Of a DNA stretch of 64,000 nucleotides, positions 54,687 to 64,000 are shown piece by piece. Below the pieces are notes generated by a model that saw nothing but the letters and a program-made list of their open reading frames with translations, did not search any database and was not told where the DNA came from. Position 1 is the first letter of the stretch; every line of letters begins with the position of its first letter. The stretch lies in the NCBI GenBank assembly GCA_002286855.1, contig NRSV01000008.1, positions 186,001 to 250,000 on the forward strand. Reading direction: 5' to 3'. This DNA comes from Bipolaris cookei. Taxonomy: Eukaryota; Ascomycota; Dothideomycetes; Pleosporales; Pleosporaceae. The position numbers and the translations under genes are program-made.

Positions 54687-56390
54687 TCATGAGGCTGTAC
54701 GCTTGCACTTTTGAGCTTGGTGTTGAGCTTTTTCAGTGTTGCGAGCTTCTTTTTTACGCGCGCGTTCAGTTGCTTTCTCAGCTCGCTCAAGCTTACGCAT
54801 CTCATTGAGTCTCAATCGTTCAGCGCGCCTCTCCTCGCGCTCAACTTGACGCTGCAATTGAGCCTCCTCGCGGTCCTTCTTGGCCCGTGCTTTCTGGAGT
54901 TTCTCCTCTATCTCCTTGCGCTCACGAACTGCTTCTCGAGCTCGAGCTTCGCGGAACTTACGAAGTGACCAGAAGACCGCTCCACCATGATACTCCTTGC
55001 ATTGTTGAAGATCTAGAGCTTTGCCCTTGCCCTTATGCTTCTGCTTATGTGAAAGAGCTGCTCTTAATCCTTCATTCTCGTGACGTAATAGCTCATTTTG
55101 AACCTGGAGATGATGGAGTGGAGCGCTTTCTGACTCCATTCTCAGCTCCATCTTCAGCATCTTCTCGTACCAGCTACTGGAGGTGATTTCAATCACTTGG
55201 AGAGAGCTGGGGTCGCTCGCGATGGCTCTTATCAGGTGTTGAGCTGAACTTTTTGAGTATAACATTAGGATCTGCTGACCATATACCGGTGGAGCTGAAG
55301 GCCTTAGAGATGTTGGTTTCTGTAAATAATGAGCTCTAGGCTCGCTAGAATAGCGGGAAAAAGTCTTCTTTCTTGATTGAGATGAGCCCTTGGCCGTGGT
55401 GGAGATGGTTGGTGAGTTCATTTGAGTAGCTAGTGTAGAGTGGTTTGAACATCACCACATCAAGCGGTTGCAGCGAGTTGAATGAGGTGAAAACACCATA
55501 GATAATATTCTATGGTAATTGAAATACTCAATAAACTCAGGGTAAGGTGAGATCCATGGCCATCAAGGATGAGCAATCGCCATCTCCCTAGTTTGTTCTT
55601 CGTGCAGCGATCAAAAACTTGCTCAAGCCATGCCAGCCCAACGTCATTATTTCTCCAGCATGACGGGTTGATGTTACAAACACCTCATGCTCACCAGCAG
55701 TAATTCCTTCCACCCAGTTTGACCTAACGGCTCCTCACGCTGACGCGTAGATGAGGCTTGGCGGCAATGAGCTTCCATCAGCGCAGATGCAAGCCAGGAG
55801 TATCGAAAACTCATGTGATTCATCTTGAAATGATGCTCTAACCTCTTTCTTATCCCATTGACGTTTACTGAAGATCCTGTTGCTCGTACCAACGATCCCA
55901 ATAAGGAAGCCCTTCTCATCTATATTGTATATATCACCAGCCTCATGGCAATACTCCTTGATCTTTTGACGTAGAAGGTCGAAGTAAGCCTCATACTTCA
56001 TTAGAGAATCGGCTTGGTGGCGCGTACGATCCATGGCGCTGGTCCTCTTTGAGATGAGCTCATTATTATTCCGGTTGATGAAGCGCGAAACCCAGCGCTC
56101 AGAAACCACCTCTTTCGCTAGAGCTGACGCAGAATTCTTGACCACCTCTCTTGTAGGTGATAAGCCTTTTTTAGTTAGCTTTTCAATATGTAGTATAAGT
56201 TCCGGCTCCTGTTGTGGGCTGAGCTTGTGTCCATTTGATGTCTGGGTGCCCGCTGGGGCATGTATGCCTCTGTGCCTTTGGCTCAATGTTGTGCGACCAA
56301 TATTGTGTTTCTTAATCACTTTTCTAATTGAAAGTGTTCTCCTGGTTTGCACGATTTGATATCTTCAGTCGCAGCTTGAATCGGATCCAT
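54687..56390 (-). mobile_element. Degenerate pogo-family DDE transposon, minus strand
   Basis: The transposase begins at 56390 with MDPIQAATEDIKS, the usual start of this fungal family, then shifts frame and continues 56352-55735 with HTH/CENPB-like sequence (TLSIRKVIKKHNIGRTTLSQ, RWVSRFINRNN) and NIDEKGFLIG (first catalytic Asp). The middle is broken by stops. The C-terminal helical region (55421-54687) is Lys/Arg/Glu-rich with SSAQHLIRAIASDPSS. TIRs are unclear; only short TTTGACGC-like matches occur near 54660 and 56410. It is non-functional as read. Confidence 0.75.
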
Positions 56391-56491
56391 AATGATGGAG
56401 TTATGACGCGTCAAAGTTGTGGTGTTACTACTGTTTTAGTGTTGGGGTGGCTCGCCCGGTGTCTCCGGGCGCCCGGTGTCCGTGCACGGTA

Positions 56492-58414
56492 ACGTGGTTC
56501 ACAAGCGAGCGGCCCACGCCCCACCAGCGCGTCGACGTCGACACTACAACGTTATGTCTTAACAATGAACTACTTAAACTTCCCATACTGAATTCGATAT
56601 TCAACTTGCTCTTTTTTATATTGATTTCCAACGTGTTCGAAGTGTAAAACGTGCTGCAGAGATATATAACGTCCTCCGAACAGCTTTATCTCACCGACAC
56701 GCTGGAAGACGCCCCCAACGCGACTGCGAACTAAATCAAAGAGCCTGAATAAGCTAGAAGAGGAGGCTATAGTTGAGCATATTCTTGAAGAGTCTGCGCG
56801 AGGATTTGCGCCTACGAAGGCTGAATTTTGAGCAATGGCTGATAAACTATTGCATGAGCGGGAGAGCAACCCTGTTGGCAAGAATTGGGCTGACAACTTT
56901 GCTAAGAGGACTCCTGAGCTCCATATACGCTGGAGCTGTCCTTATGATCACTAATGAGCTGTCTGCGAGGACCCAGCGACTATCCAGCGCTGGTTCAATC
57001 TGATGGAGGGGACAAAGAAGAAGTGGGGTATTGTGGACGACGATAATCTACAACTTTGATGAAACTGGCTTTATGGTGGGCAAGATTTTATAACATTTAG
57101 TTATTAAAGGCTCGGAAGAATATGGCAAAAAGAAGCGGATACAGCCAGGTAACCGGGAGTGGGTTACTATGATCCAAGGCGTGGGCGCGTCGGGTCGCCG
57201 GCTACCACTTTTCGTTATCTTTGCGGGTAAGGTGCTTATCGACATCTGGTTTGAGAACCTACCTACCGACTGGGTTCTTGAAGTCAGTCCTAATGGCTGG
57301 ACGAATAATCAGCTTGTTCTTGCCTGGTTAGATCACTTTGATACCCATACAAAGAGCTGTACTGTAGGTGGGTATTGACTGCTCATTATCGACGGCCACG
57401 AGAGCCACTGCTCCATCGATTTTCAAGGTCTTTGTAAGGAGAAGAATTTTATTCTCTTCTGCATGCCTGCACACTCGTCTCACCTGTTGCAGCCTCTTGA
57501 CTTCGCCTGCTTCGCGTCGTTGAAGCGTAAGCATGGCGATGCTGTTTCGGGCTTGGCATGCAACCGCACCCACTATATCGGCAAGGAGACCTTCCTACCA
57601 GCCTTTAAGACTACTTTTGAGCAGTCTATTACGAAGAATATCCAGGCTGGCTTCAGAGGCACTGGTCTAGTCCCACATGACCCACAGGCTGTGCTATCAA
57701 AGCTTGATGTAGTGGTACAGACACCAAAACAATCATCGCGACGGGTAGACGCCTGGGAGGCACAGACGCCGCGCAACACCCGCGAAATTAATCTTCTGCA
57801 AATTCACTTGACGAGCAGGTTGCGCAGTTGAGTAAAGGGGCTCAGCAAATGGCACAGAAAATGACGCTTATGATGGAGGAAATGGCTAAGCTTCGAGAGA
57901 CTCTAGACGAAGCAAATAAACGTAAGAGCCGTAAGCGGCAATATTTACGGATAGAAGAGGCTCTTACCGTAGGCGAGGTACAAGAAGTATTAGCTGAACA
58001 GGCAGGTAGCAGTCGTGGTGATGGTGAGAGTGNATGGAGGAAATGGCTAAGCTTCGAGAGACTCTAGACGAAGCAAATAAGCGTAAGAGCCGTAAGCGGC
58101 AATATTTACGGATAGAAGAGGCTCTTACCGTAGGCGAGGTACAAGAAGTATTAGTTGAACAGGCAGGTAGCAGTCGTGGTGATGGTGAGAGTGCGTCGAA
58201 GAGGGTGCGAGGAGAGAGGCGGTGCGGGCGTTGCAAGTAGACTGGACACAACGCTCGTACCTGTGCAGTTGAGATAGGTAGTGCAAGTGATAGCGGCGAT
58301 TCTGATAATTAATTTGGTATATCGCAATAGTCTATTAACTGTGATAAAAGTGCGTGATAACATGTTGACGTCGACGCGCTGGTGGGGCGTGGGCCGCTCG
58401 CTTGTGAACTACGT
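56492..58414 (+). mobile_element. Pogo/Fot1 element with about 52-bp terminal inverted repeats and TA duplication
   Basis: The left end ACGTGGTTCACAAGCGAGCG and the inverse complement of the right end ACGTAGTTCACAAGCGAGCG match for about 52 bp with two differences. TA flanks both ends (56490-56491 and 58415-58416). At 1.9 kb it has the standard size. The plus-strand transposase is recognisable from about 56,650: DNA-binding remnants, then the DDE region with FDETGFMVGKIL, IIDGHESHCSID and LLQPLDFACF, and a basic C-terminus. Stops and frameshifts (for example near 57,040 and 57,378) inactivate it. A 160-bp duplication with an N lies near the 3' end. Confidence 0.88.
57873..58193. repeat. 160-bp direct duplication separated by a single N
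   Basis: Copies 57873-58032 and 58034-58193 are nearly identical (differences include AAACGT/AAGCGT and TAGCTG/TAGTTG), joined by the only ambiguous base of the window at 58033. This looks like two overlapping contig ends placed side by side, although a real tandem duplication in a dead transposon is possible. Confidence 0.9.
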
Positions 58415-58621
58415 TAATCGCTTTCGGTAGACATATATTATATCGCGGCTGCCATGTGGGTCCACGCGGAGCTGCCAATCGGTGGAGCCTGACTTTCACA
58501 TGCAGCCGCTAGCTTAGCGAGAGACCCTTCTTTCTCAATCTACCCGCTCTGTGCAAAGGCCTCCAACTACAACTCCATTTTTTCTTTCACCGTAGCCAAA
58601 ACCTTACAGAAAACCACCGCA

Positions 58622-59045
58622 ATGCCTATCTCCAAGAAAGACCGAGTACGCCAGTCCCTTCTCGTCGATCAAACGAAAACATTCACTAACACCCGCCTGC
58701 ACAGATCCAACGCGAACACCGCAAAGCCGAAAAAGCAGGCACCCGCGCCCCCGTTAAGGCCAACGGCCTCCCCGTCAAGCCTCCCAAGCCAACCTCCATT
58801 GTAGGCATTCCCATGCCTCCTCCTTGAACCTTTATCTCTCTTGCAAATATATCATTGCTTGCATGATAAACACTTTTTTCCTACAGAAACAACTAACGGC
58901 ACGCCCATGCGTGGGGATACTACAGTGCCAGAATTGCCGTCGCGAAATCGTAAATACAAACAAGGCGCAGCTGGAGGCGCATGCGGCAAGTCATGATTCA
59001 GTGGCTTGGCCCAAGGAGAAGTGTTGGCCTAATGATTTTTCCTGA
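58622..59045 (+). CDS. Small zinc-binding protein (DUF1909/At2g23090-like)
   Basis: Exons 58622-58645, 58705-58800 and 58887-59045 give 92 aa: MPISKKDRIQREHRKAEKAG, a Lys/Pro linker (PVKPPKPTS), then CQNCRREIVNTNKAQLEAHA and KEKCWPNDFS. CX2C plus His residues and the terminal CWPNDF match the small zinc-binding proteins annotated as At2g23090-like/DUF1909, often fused with a 4F5-like N-terminus. Function unknown. Introns (59 and 86 nt) have good donors, a CACTAAC branch site and CAG acceptors. It lies between two pogo elements but has intact frame and splicing, so it is probably a resident gene. Confidence 0.83.
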
Positions 59046-59271
59046 GGAGGTGGAATGAGGTTATGGATATGTGGGGGTGAGCGGGGTGCTTGGTGAATAT
59101 GCGGAGGGGAGGGTAGGATGTGAAGAAGCTTGGCTGGGACATAAATGAGCATGGGTAGAGAGTTGGTACTGAGGGACAAGTGTTTGAAAGTCATGCTCGT
59201 TCGGGTATGTTAACGAGAGAGACGACCGTGCTTTGTGATACCAGGTGTCTTTGGAATGAAATAATCTATTA

Positions 59272-61098
59272 ACTTGTTTTATCATCGAGCGGTCCATCCC
59301 ACCGAGCGGCCCACTCTGCTATAGCGCCCTACCTTTACCACAACATTGCGTGATGTCTCAACAATCACAACGCCAGAAGAGCTATACTGAAGCTGACGTG
59401 CAAATAGCAGTCTCTGAGCTTACTAGGAACCAAATTCAAAGTATTCGGCAGGCTGAAAAGGTTTACAACGTCCCTAAAACGACGATACGTCGACCACGCG
59501 ACGGAAAGCACTGTCAACGCGACTGCGAGCCAAACTGCAAACGCCTAACAAAACTAGAAGCGGAGGCAATTACTCAGAGCGTAATTATTGAGGCAGAGCG
59601 AGGACCACCCTGTGGGAGAGATGATGTACGAGATATGGCTAATAGACTGCTCCGAGAACGTGGCGGAGAAGAGGTTGGCAAGAACTGGGTCGATAGGTTT
59701 ATCCAACGCAGTCCTGAACTGCGTACACGCCAGAGCCGTCTATACGATCGCCAGCGAGCTGCCTGCGAAGATCCAGCGCTTATCAAGGGCTGTTTCGATC
59801 TAGTCGAGGCGACAAAGGCGAAGTATGGTATTGTGGACGAAGATATCTACAACTTCGACGAGACTGGCTTTATTATGGGCAAGATTTTATCACAGTTAGT
59901 TATCACAGGCTCAGAAAAACCAGGGAAACCAAAGAAGATCCAGCCAGACAATTGGGAGTGGGTTACGCTAATACAAGGCGTTGGCGCAACAGGGAAGCGT
60001 ATCCCAGCCTTTCTCATCTTCGCGGGCAAGGTTCTGATCTCTACCTGGTTTACAGAGGATCTACTACGCGACTGGATGATTTAAGTTAGTCTTACTAGCT
60101 GAACGAACAACAATCTAACGCTTGACTGGCTTCATCACTTCGATTCCCATGCGCGCCCTGTGGGGACGCATAGGTTGCTCATTATTGACGGCCACGAGAG
60201 CCACTGCTCGGTTGAGTTGCGAGACCTCTGCGAAGAGAAGAAGATAATTCTCCTCTGTATGCCTCTCCATTCGTCGCATCTCTTATAGCCTCTTGATGCG
60301 GGCTGCTTCTCGCCGTTAAAGCGCGCGTATGCCGACGTTATCTTGGGCTTAGCACGTAATCACATCCACCATATCAGCAAAAAGAACTTCCTACCAGCGT
60401 TTAAAAAGGCCTATTATAAGGCTATTACACCAGAAAACATCTGCGGAGGGTTTCTATATGCTGGGCTTACGCCACACAATTATCATGTTGTTTTATCACA
60501 GCTTAACGTCGTGCTGCGTACGCCAACTCCACCAGCGCAAGAGAGTAGCAGCTGGGACCTAAAAACGCCGCGCAACGCGCGCGAAATGGGGACGCAAGCT
60601 ACGCTTGTTCGAAACTGCATGCAAACTCAGCAAGGGTTTCCTACAAGTTCTCTTGATGAGCAAGTACGGTAGTCGAGTAAAGGAGACCAGCAGATAGCTC
60701 GTGAAATGGTGTTAATGCGCGAAACACACTATCGCCTTAAGGTTACGATTGAAGAAGCAACAAAGCGAAAAACTCGCAAGCGGTGCTACGTACAGGGAGA
60801 GATACCATATATAGTTGGTCAGGTAGCTGATCAGATTGGTGAGGCAGAAAGTGGTAGCTGTAACGACGGCGCAATGCCTGCGAAGAGGGTGCGCAATCAA
60901 CGGCGCTGCGGACGTTGCAGCCAAATTGGACATAACTCTCGCACCTGCCAAGTAGAATTAGAGGACATAGAAGATAGCGATAATTTATAATAATAGTACT
61001 CTATTCTACTTAAATGAATAAATTGTGGTGGTGTTGCACAATGTGGATACGAAGGTAGAGCGTGGTAGTAGAGTGGGCCGCTCGGTGGTGAAACACGT
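59272..61098 (+). mobile_element. Second pogo/Fot1 element with degenerate terminal repeats
   Basis: The right end, read inversely, is ACGTGTTTCACCACCGAGCGG; the left end ACTTGTTTTATCATCGAGCGG matches with mostly C-to-T changes. TA flanks both sides (59270-59271 and 61099-61100). On the left, the CGAGCGGYCCA block occurs twice, so the left repeat is partly duplicated. Size 1.8 kb. The transposase is the best preserved in the window but still broken. Confidence 0.82.
59353..60990 (+). pseudogene. Pogo/Fot1 DDE transposase with C-terminal zinc knuckle, inactivated
   Basis: The first 243 codons are open: N-terminal HTH (YTEADVQIAVSELTRNQIQS, VYNVPKTTIRRPRDG), CENPB-like second DNA-binding part (VGKNWVDRFIQRSPELRTR), then IYNFDETGFIMGKI with the first catalytic Asp. 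A stop at 60082-60084 and a frameshift follow. The second Asp (IDGHESHCS) and third (PLD after HL-stop) lie in broken frames, and the C-terminus resumes at 60343 and 60706. It ends with CGRCSQIGHNSRTC (CX2CX4HX4C), a zinc knuckle usual in this family. Confidence 0.85.
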
Positions 61099-61355
61099 TA
61101 TATCCCATGTGGAGAAGCGAGCGTTTGTCGTAACAAGTTCACAACACACCTATATTTCAAAAGATTCAGTTTCTCAAGCTGAGAAACAACGTGTGGGTCA
61201 AGTATGATTCTTCCTTCTGCTACGTACATTAGATATGTCGTTGTGAAAAGACCCCTGCTACGATCCGCCGCACACTTCATTCGCGCCCCTTTGGGTAAGA
61301 CAATACGGCCAATGACTTTTTGGTTTTTACTTTTCACCTGACATCCTCGCTCATA

Positions 61356-61998
61356 TTAGCGACATGCCTTCGCCAACACAAATGCTACTTCTCTCGCCTC
61401 GTAGTCTTGGCTAGACTTGTACAACACATCCATCAGCGTTCGCGACCAAGCAGTATACCCTGTAGTCGTTGGACTGAGAAACCCCCAAGCGAACCGGTAG
61501 AATTCAAACTCATTTTCATGCTCGCCTCTGAGCTGATAACTACAGACAAGTCTTCGTGCGTAGTCCAGAGCAACTTCGCTTCCTCGTCCGACTGTGTCTC
61601 GGCAGAGTTCCCAGCACCGTAGCTGGAGGTCCAACGCTTTTTGATCGTTACTCTGTTTTGATACATGTGCAAGAGTTGTTTCGCCCAGATACTATGAGCC
61701 CTGCTTGGTGATAGCGAGTGAGGAGGGCCAGTGTCCAATGGCAGGAGATCATGGATGGCATTGACTGCTTGACGATAGGCCAGAGGGCCTCGCGCAAGGC
61801 GACACGGTCAATTGTATTGCAAGGTAGGATACAGGCGATGTATCTATCGGCTTTCGCCAGGTATTGTTCATTGGAACTATATCTGAGGTGGGCGATGCTT
61901 TGTGTCTTGAAGACTGCTCTGAGAACCAGGCGTCGGCGGTTGTTGGATGCGTGGTAAAGTGCGGGGTGGGTGAGGATCAGGCGCTTTAGGGATATCAT
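61356..61998 (-). pseudogene. Unrecognised gene or gene remnant with TPR-like helices
   Basis: The minus-strand frame 61998-61648 reads MISLKRLILTHPALYH and ALWPIVKQSMPSMI. A second frame from about 61690 to 61356 reads LGETTLAHVSKQSNDQKALD, LDYARRLVCSYQ and WSRTLMDVLYKSS, and looks like TPR-type helical repeats. A CATAG acceptor near 61690 could join them, but I found no convincing donor. It could be a multi-exon gene or a decayed NLR-like C-terminal repeat region. No function is proposed. Confidence 0.3.
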
Positions 61999-62360
61999 AC
62001 ATCAGCAGGTGATTAGCAGTTCGTAGAACATATCATTATGGAGCGTGTATATATTAAGAATACACATGGTTGAGGATGGTAAAACAAAAAGTATAATAAT
62101 GAGCTGGTTGTACTTAATAAGGGGTAAAGAATACATTTGACCTGGGGAATCATGTGTAGTGGCATGAAGGTTGCCTGACCCAGCTTTGATACGCTATGAT
62201 AATTTTATATACAGCCATTTACCTGGCCTCAGGAACAGCATAGAGATGTCGAATGAGAAGAAGACGACACCTTTTTCACAGATGCTCAGTGAGAAACGTG
62301 GTATCAAGGAAACAGTGTCTGAGCGCCCAAAATATCTACGTAATACATGTCTTTTTTTTG

Positions 62361-63688
62361 CTAATGATTACTTATACACTCTACTTGAACTGATACCTCC
62401 TGTGTTCGTGTGATGACTAGGTCTTCTTCTCCCTTGCTATGATGATTAACATGTCGACGGTTGAAGCTCAGAATACTCTCTTGGCTCTCCTGACCTATCG
62501 TCGTGTCTGAGATTCCCGTCTTCCTGTGTCGCCTGGATGACCGAAACGTTTTGCTTCCAATTGTGACCAGCTTCGTGGCATGTTGGCCCTGTGATCCGTA
62601 GCCGCTTCGTCCTCGCTCCCCTCTTATGCTGCTGAATATGCCGCGACCGAAGATTCGATCAATTAGTGGCTGGAGAGTTGGAATGCATGCGGCGATGATG
62701 ATTGCATTTCCTTCAATGCTAGTCCAGATTGTGATGTCGGCAGTGTCGTCTATACAATAGGATCAGTATTTATTCATAGTTTTGCAATGTACTTTAGCTC
62801 ACAACTGAAGTCAGCGCTAGCAAGTGCAGGTAGCCTAGTCGACTTATAAACCGCTACGGCTGCAGCTCTATTTCACAAATGAGAATTCATCTTCCCACGA
62901 GTGTTTGCAGACCTACATAGAACCTAGCCCGAGCGCAAAGCTGAGAGCGATCTTCTTCTTTACATTCATCTGTAGCCTGTAGAGAACAACAGCCGGATAT
63001 ATTGCAAGATAAAGATCCACAATGGCGGATAGAGCTGTCAAAATGAGTCGAGTTCCCCCATTTCATACGGGTGACGTACTGCCAGCAACAATGGCATAGT
63101 AAACCAAAACCCATGGGCTCCAGCAGGTGCCTTTAACTGTAAAGTCCCACTGTGATCGAGTCGGCGTGCACTGCGCAAAGAGGATGACAACACAACCAAG
63201 CAGAACCAGCAAGCAACCACCAGTCATTGACCAAAGGAACACCGCGTGACCTCGGCTAGGGTTCATGATTCTCGTTAGGAGCGCTACCACGGCTAGCTTT
63301 GGGATCCCGAATGAAAGTATTCCTGGGCAAAAGCCCGCAATCGTATACAGTATGGCATCTGATTTCTGCTCGGTGGTGAGCAAATCGAAATGGCGACCAT
63401 TACCGGCCCGTACAGCAGCTATCGTTAGGCCAAGCATAACGTAGCCACATATCTGTTTAATGTGTCAGTATCTTACGTGGCGAAGAGAGTCTTGGAGAAA
63501 GCACTTGCCATGGGTAGAATCATTAGCCAGTCATCTAGGCCAATGTGTGATTGTATTTTGCCTCTAACATAAAGTCTTGCAGCCAGAAAGACAGTGGCCA
63601 GAGCAGTCAGCGCAATGCATACCGCTAAGATCGTAGGCCCCTTGTCTTCGTTGGCGAGATGTTGAGGCAAAGCTTTTGGTACTGACAT
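62361..63688 (-). CDS. Fungal rhodopsin-fold (SAT4/PTH11-type) integral membrane protein
   Basis: Five exons, 63688-63509, 63452-63080, 63034-62917, 62867-62803 and 62749-62361, give 374 aa. It is the seven-helix domain common in Pezizomycotina: LAVCIALTALATVFLAARLY (helix 1), GLDDWLMILPM, ICGYVMLGLTIAAV, LSFGIPKLAVVALLTRI, LLVLLGCVVILFAQCTP followed by W and C of the extracellular loop (GTCWSP), AIVDLYLAIYPAVVLY, and ADITIWTSIEGNAIIIAACI. The cytosolic tail is Ser/Arg-rich. The first intron (63508-63453) begins GC, with donor GCAAGT, and ends AG. Family members have unknown ligands; some act in pathogenic surface sensing, but no CFEM domain is present here. The start at 63688 precedes helix 1 by about 20 residues, as expected. 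Confidence 0.86.
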
Positions 63689-64000
63689 GTCACGCTCAAG
63701 CCCTGCGAAAAGACTAAATGATTATCATGTATTTCTGGGGAAGATTGAGTGCCTCTGCAGCAAGCCGATGAACATAGACATGTTTTATACATTGCCCAAG
63801 CCAATAACAACATTGTAGATCCAGTCTGAGTGTCTGATTCCAGGCTTTTGCATCCTTTCCCAAGAGAAAGGGTCTCGTGTCCTTAGATGGGCATTCTGCT
63901 CAACGGAAATTGGCGGCAGCGCATCGCTACCGCGCCGCAATGGAAAATGCAAGTCCACGCAATCAATGCGTACCAACACCAAATGATAGTAACATCCCTT
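63689..64000. other. Upstream region of the rhodopsin-fold gene
   Basis: No gene seen. Short minus-strand frames here lack family resemblance; this is probably promoter. Confidence 0.45.

Noticed and set aside
54687..55421. 244-aa charged protein as an independent gene
   Set aside because: It is the C-terminal helical region of the adjacent minus-strand DDE transposase, in correct order and orientation.
45362..61100. Strong repeat-induced point mutation over the whole island
   Set aside because: The LINE and the 56-58 kb element retain moderate GC and CpG-rich terminal repeats, and the 571-bp arms are identical. Damage is mostly frameshifts and scattered stops; only the left end of one element shows a C-to-T trend.
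1..64000. tRNA, 5S rRNA or CRISPR arrays
   Set aside because: No cloverleaf with A and B boxes, no 5S-like internal control region and no regularly spaced repeats were seen on either strand.

Overview
This window is nuclear DNA from a filamentous ascomycete, most probably a dothideomycete of the Pleosporales type. The evidence is the short introns of about 45-140 nt with GTAAGT-like donors and CTAAC-like branch sites, the gene set (AA9 polysaccharide monooxygenase, fungal cupredoxin, fungal rhodopsin-fold membrane protein, RPN4-like zinc-finger factor), and the fungal pogo/Fot1 and Tad-like transposons. The organism is inferred from gene content only. All exon boundaries were read by eye from splice signals, reading frame and family knowledge.

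The left two thirds (1-44.2 kb) is ordinary chromosome arm with conserved housekeeping genes: an STF2-like stress protein, NUP133, a lipid-anchored casein kinase I, SWC4, a short-chain dehydrogenase, a p24 cargo protein, an RPN4-like regulator, a secreted AA9 enzyme, a SERF/4F5 protein, a secreted cupredoxin, an SMN homologue, a NOP15-like nucleolar RRM protein, a cupin, SEC23 and a PGAP4-like glycosyltransferase. Several act in the secretory pathway (p24, SEC23, the glycosyltransferase, secreted proteins), but they are scattered and form no cluster. Two gene-poor stretches (about 16-22 kb and 24-29 kb) lie on either side of the RPN4-like gene.

The right third (44.2-61.1 kb) is an accessory island of mobile elements. 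It holds a 52-bp-arm hairpin, a cassette bounded by two identical 571-bp inverted repeats, a broken Tad-like LINE, and several pogo/Fot1 DDE elements, two of them with recognisable terminal repeats and TA target duplications. A small zinc-binding gene survives between two elements, and a rhodopsin-fold membrane protein lies beyond the island at the right edge.

The most interesting object is the inverted-repeat cassette at 45,362-49,054. Each arm runs up to a small gene pointing inward. The left gene encodes a 239-aa protein with a helical N-terminal domain like those of fungal cell-death and NLR-associated proteins, and a C-terminal F/G/N/Q motif. The right gene encodes a 103-aa protein with the same motif at its N-terminus (QFxFGxNxxGxQxG in both) followed by a charged coiled-coil-like tail. 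This arrangement resembles the fungal amyloid-signalling pairs (PP/RHIM-like motifs), but here the partner is not an NLR and both genes share identical upstream DNA.
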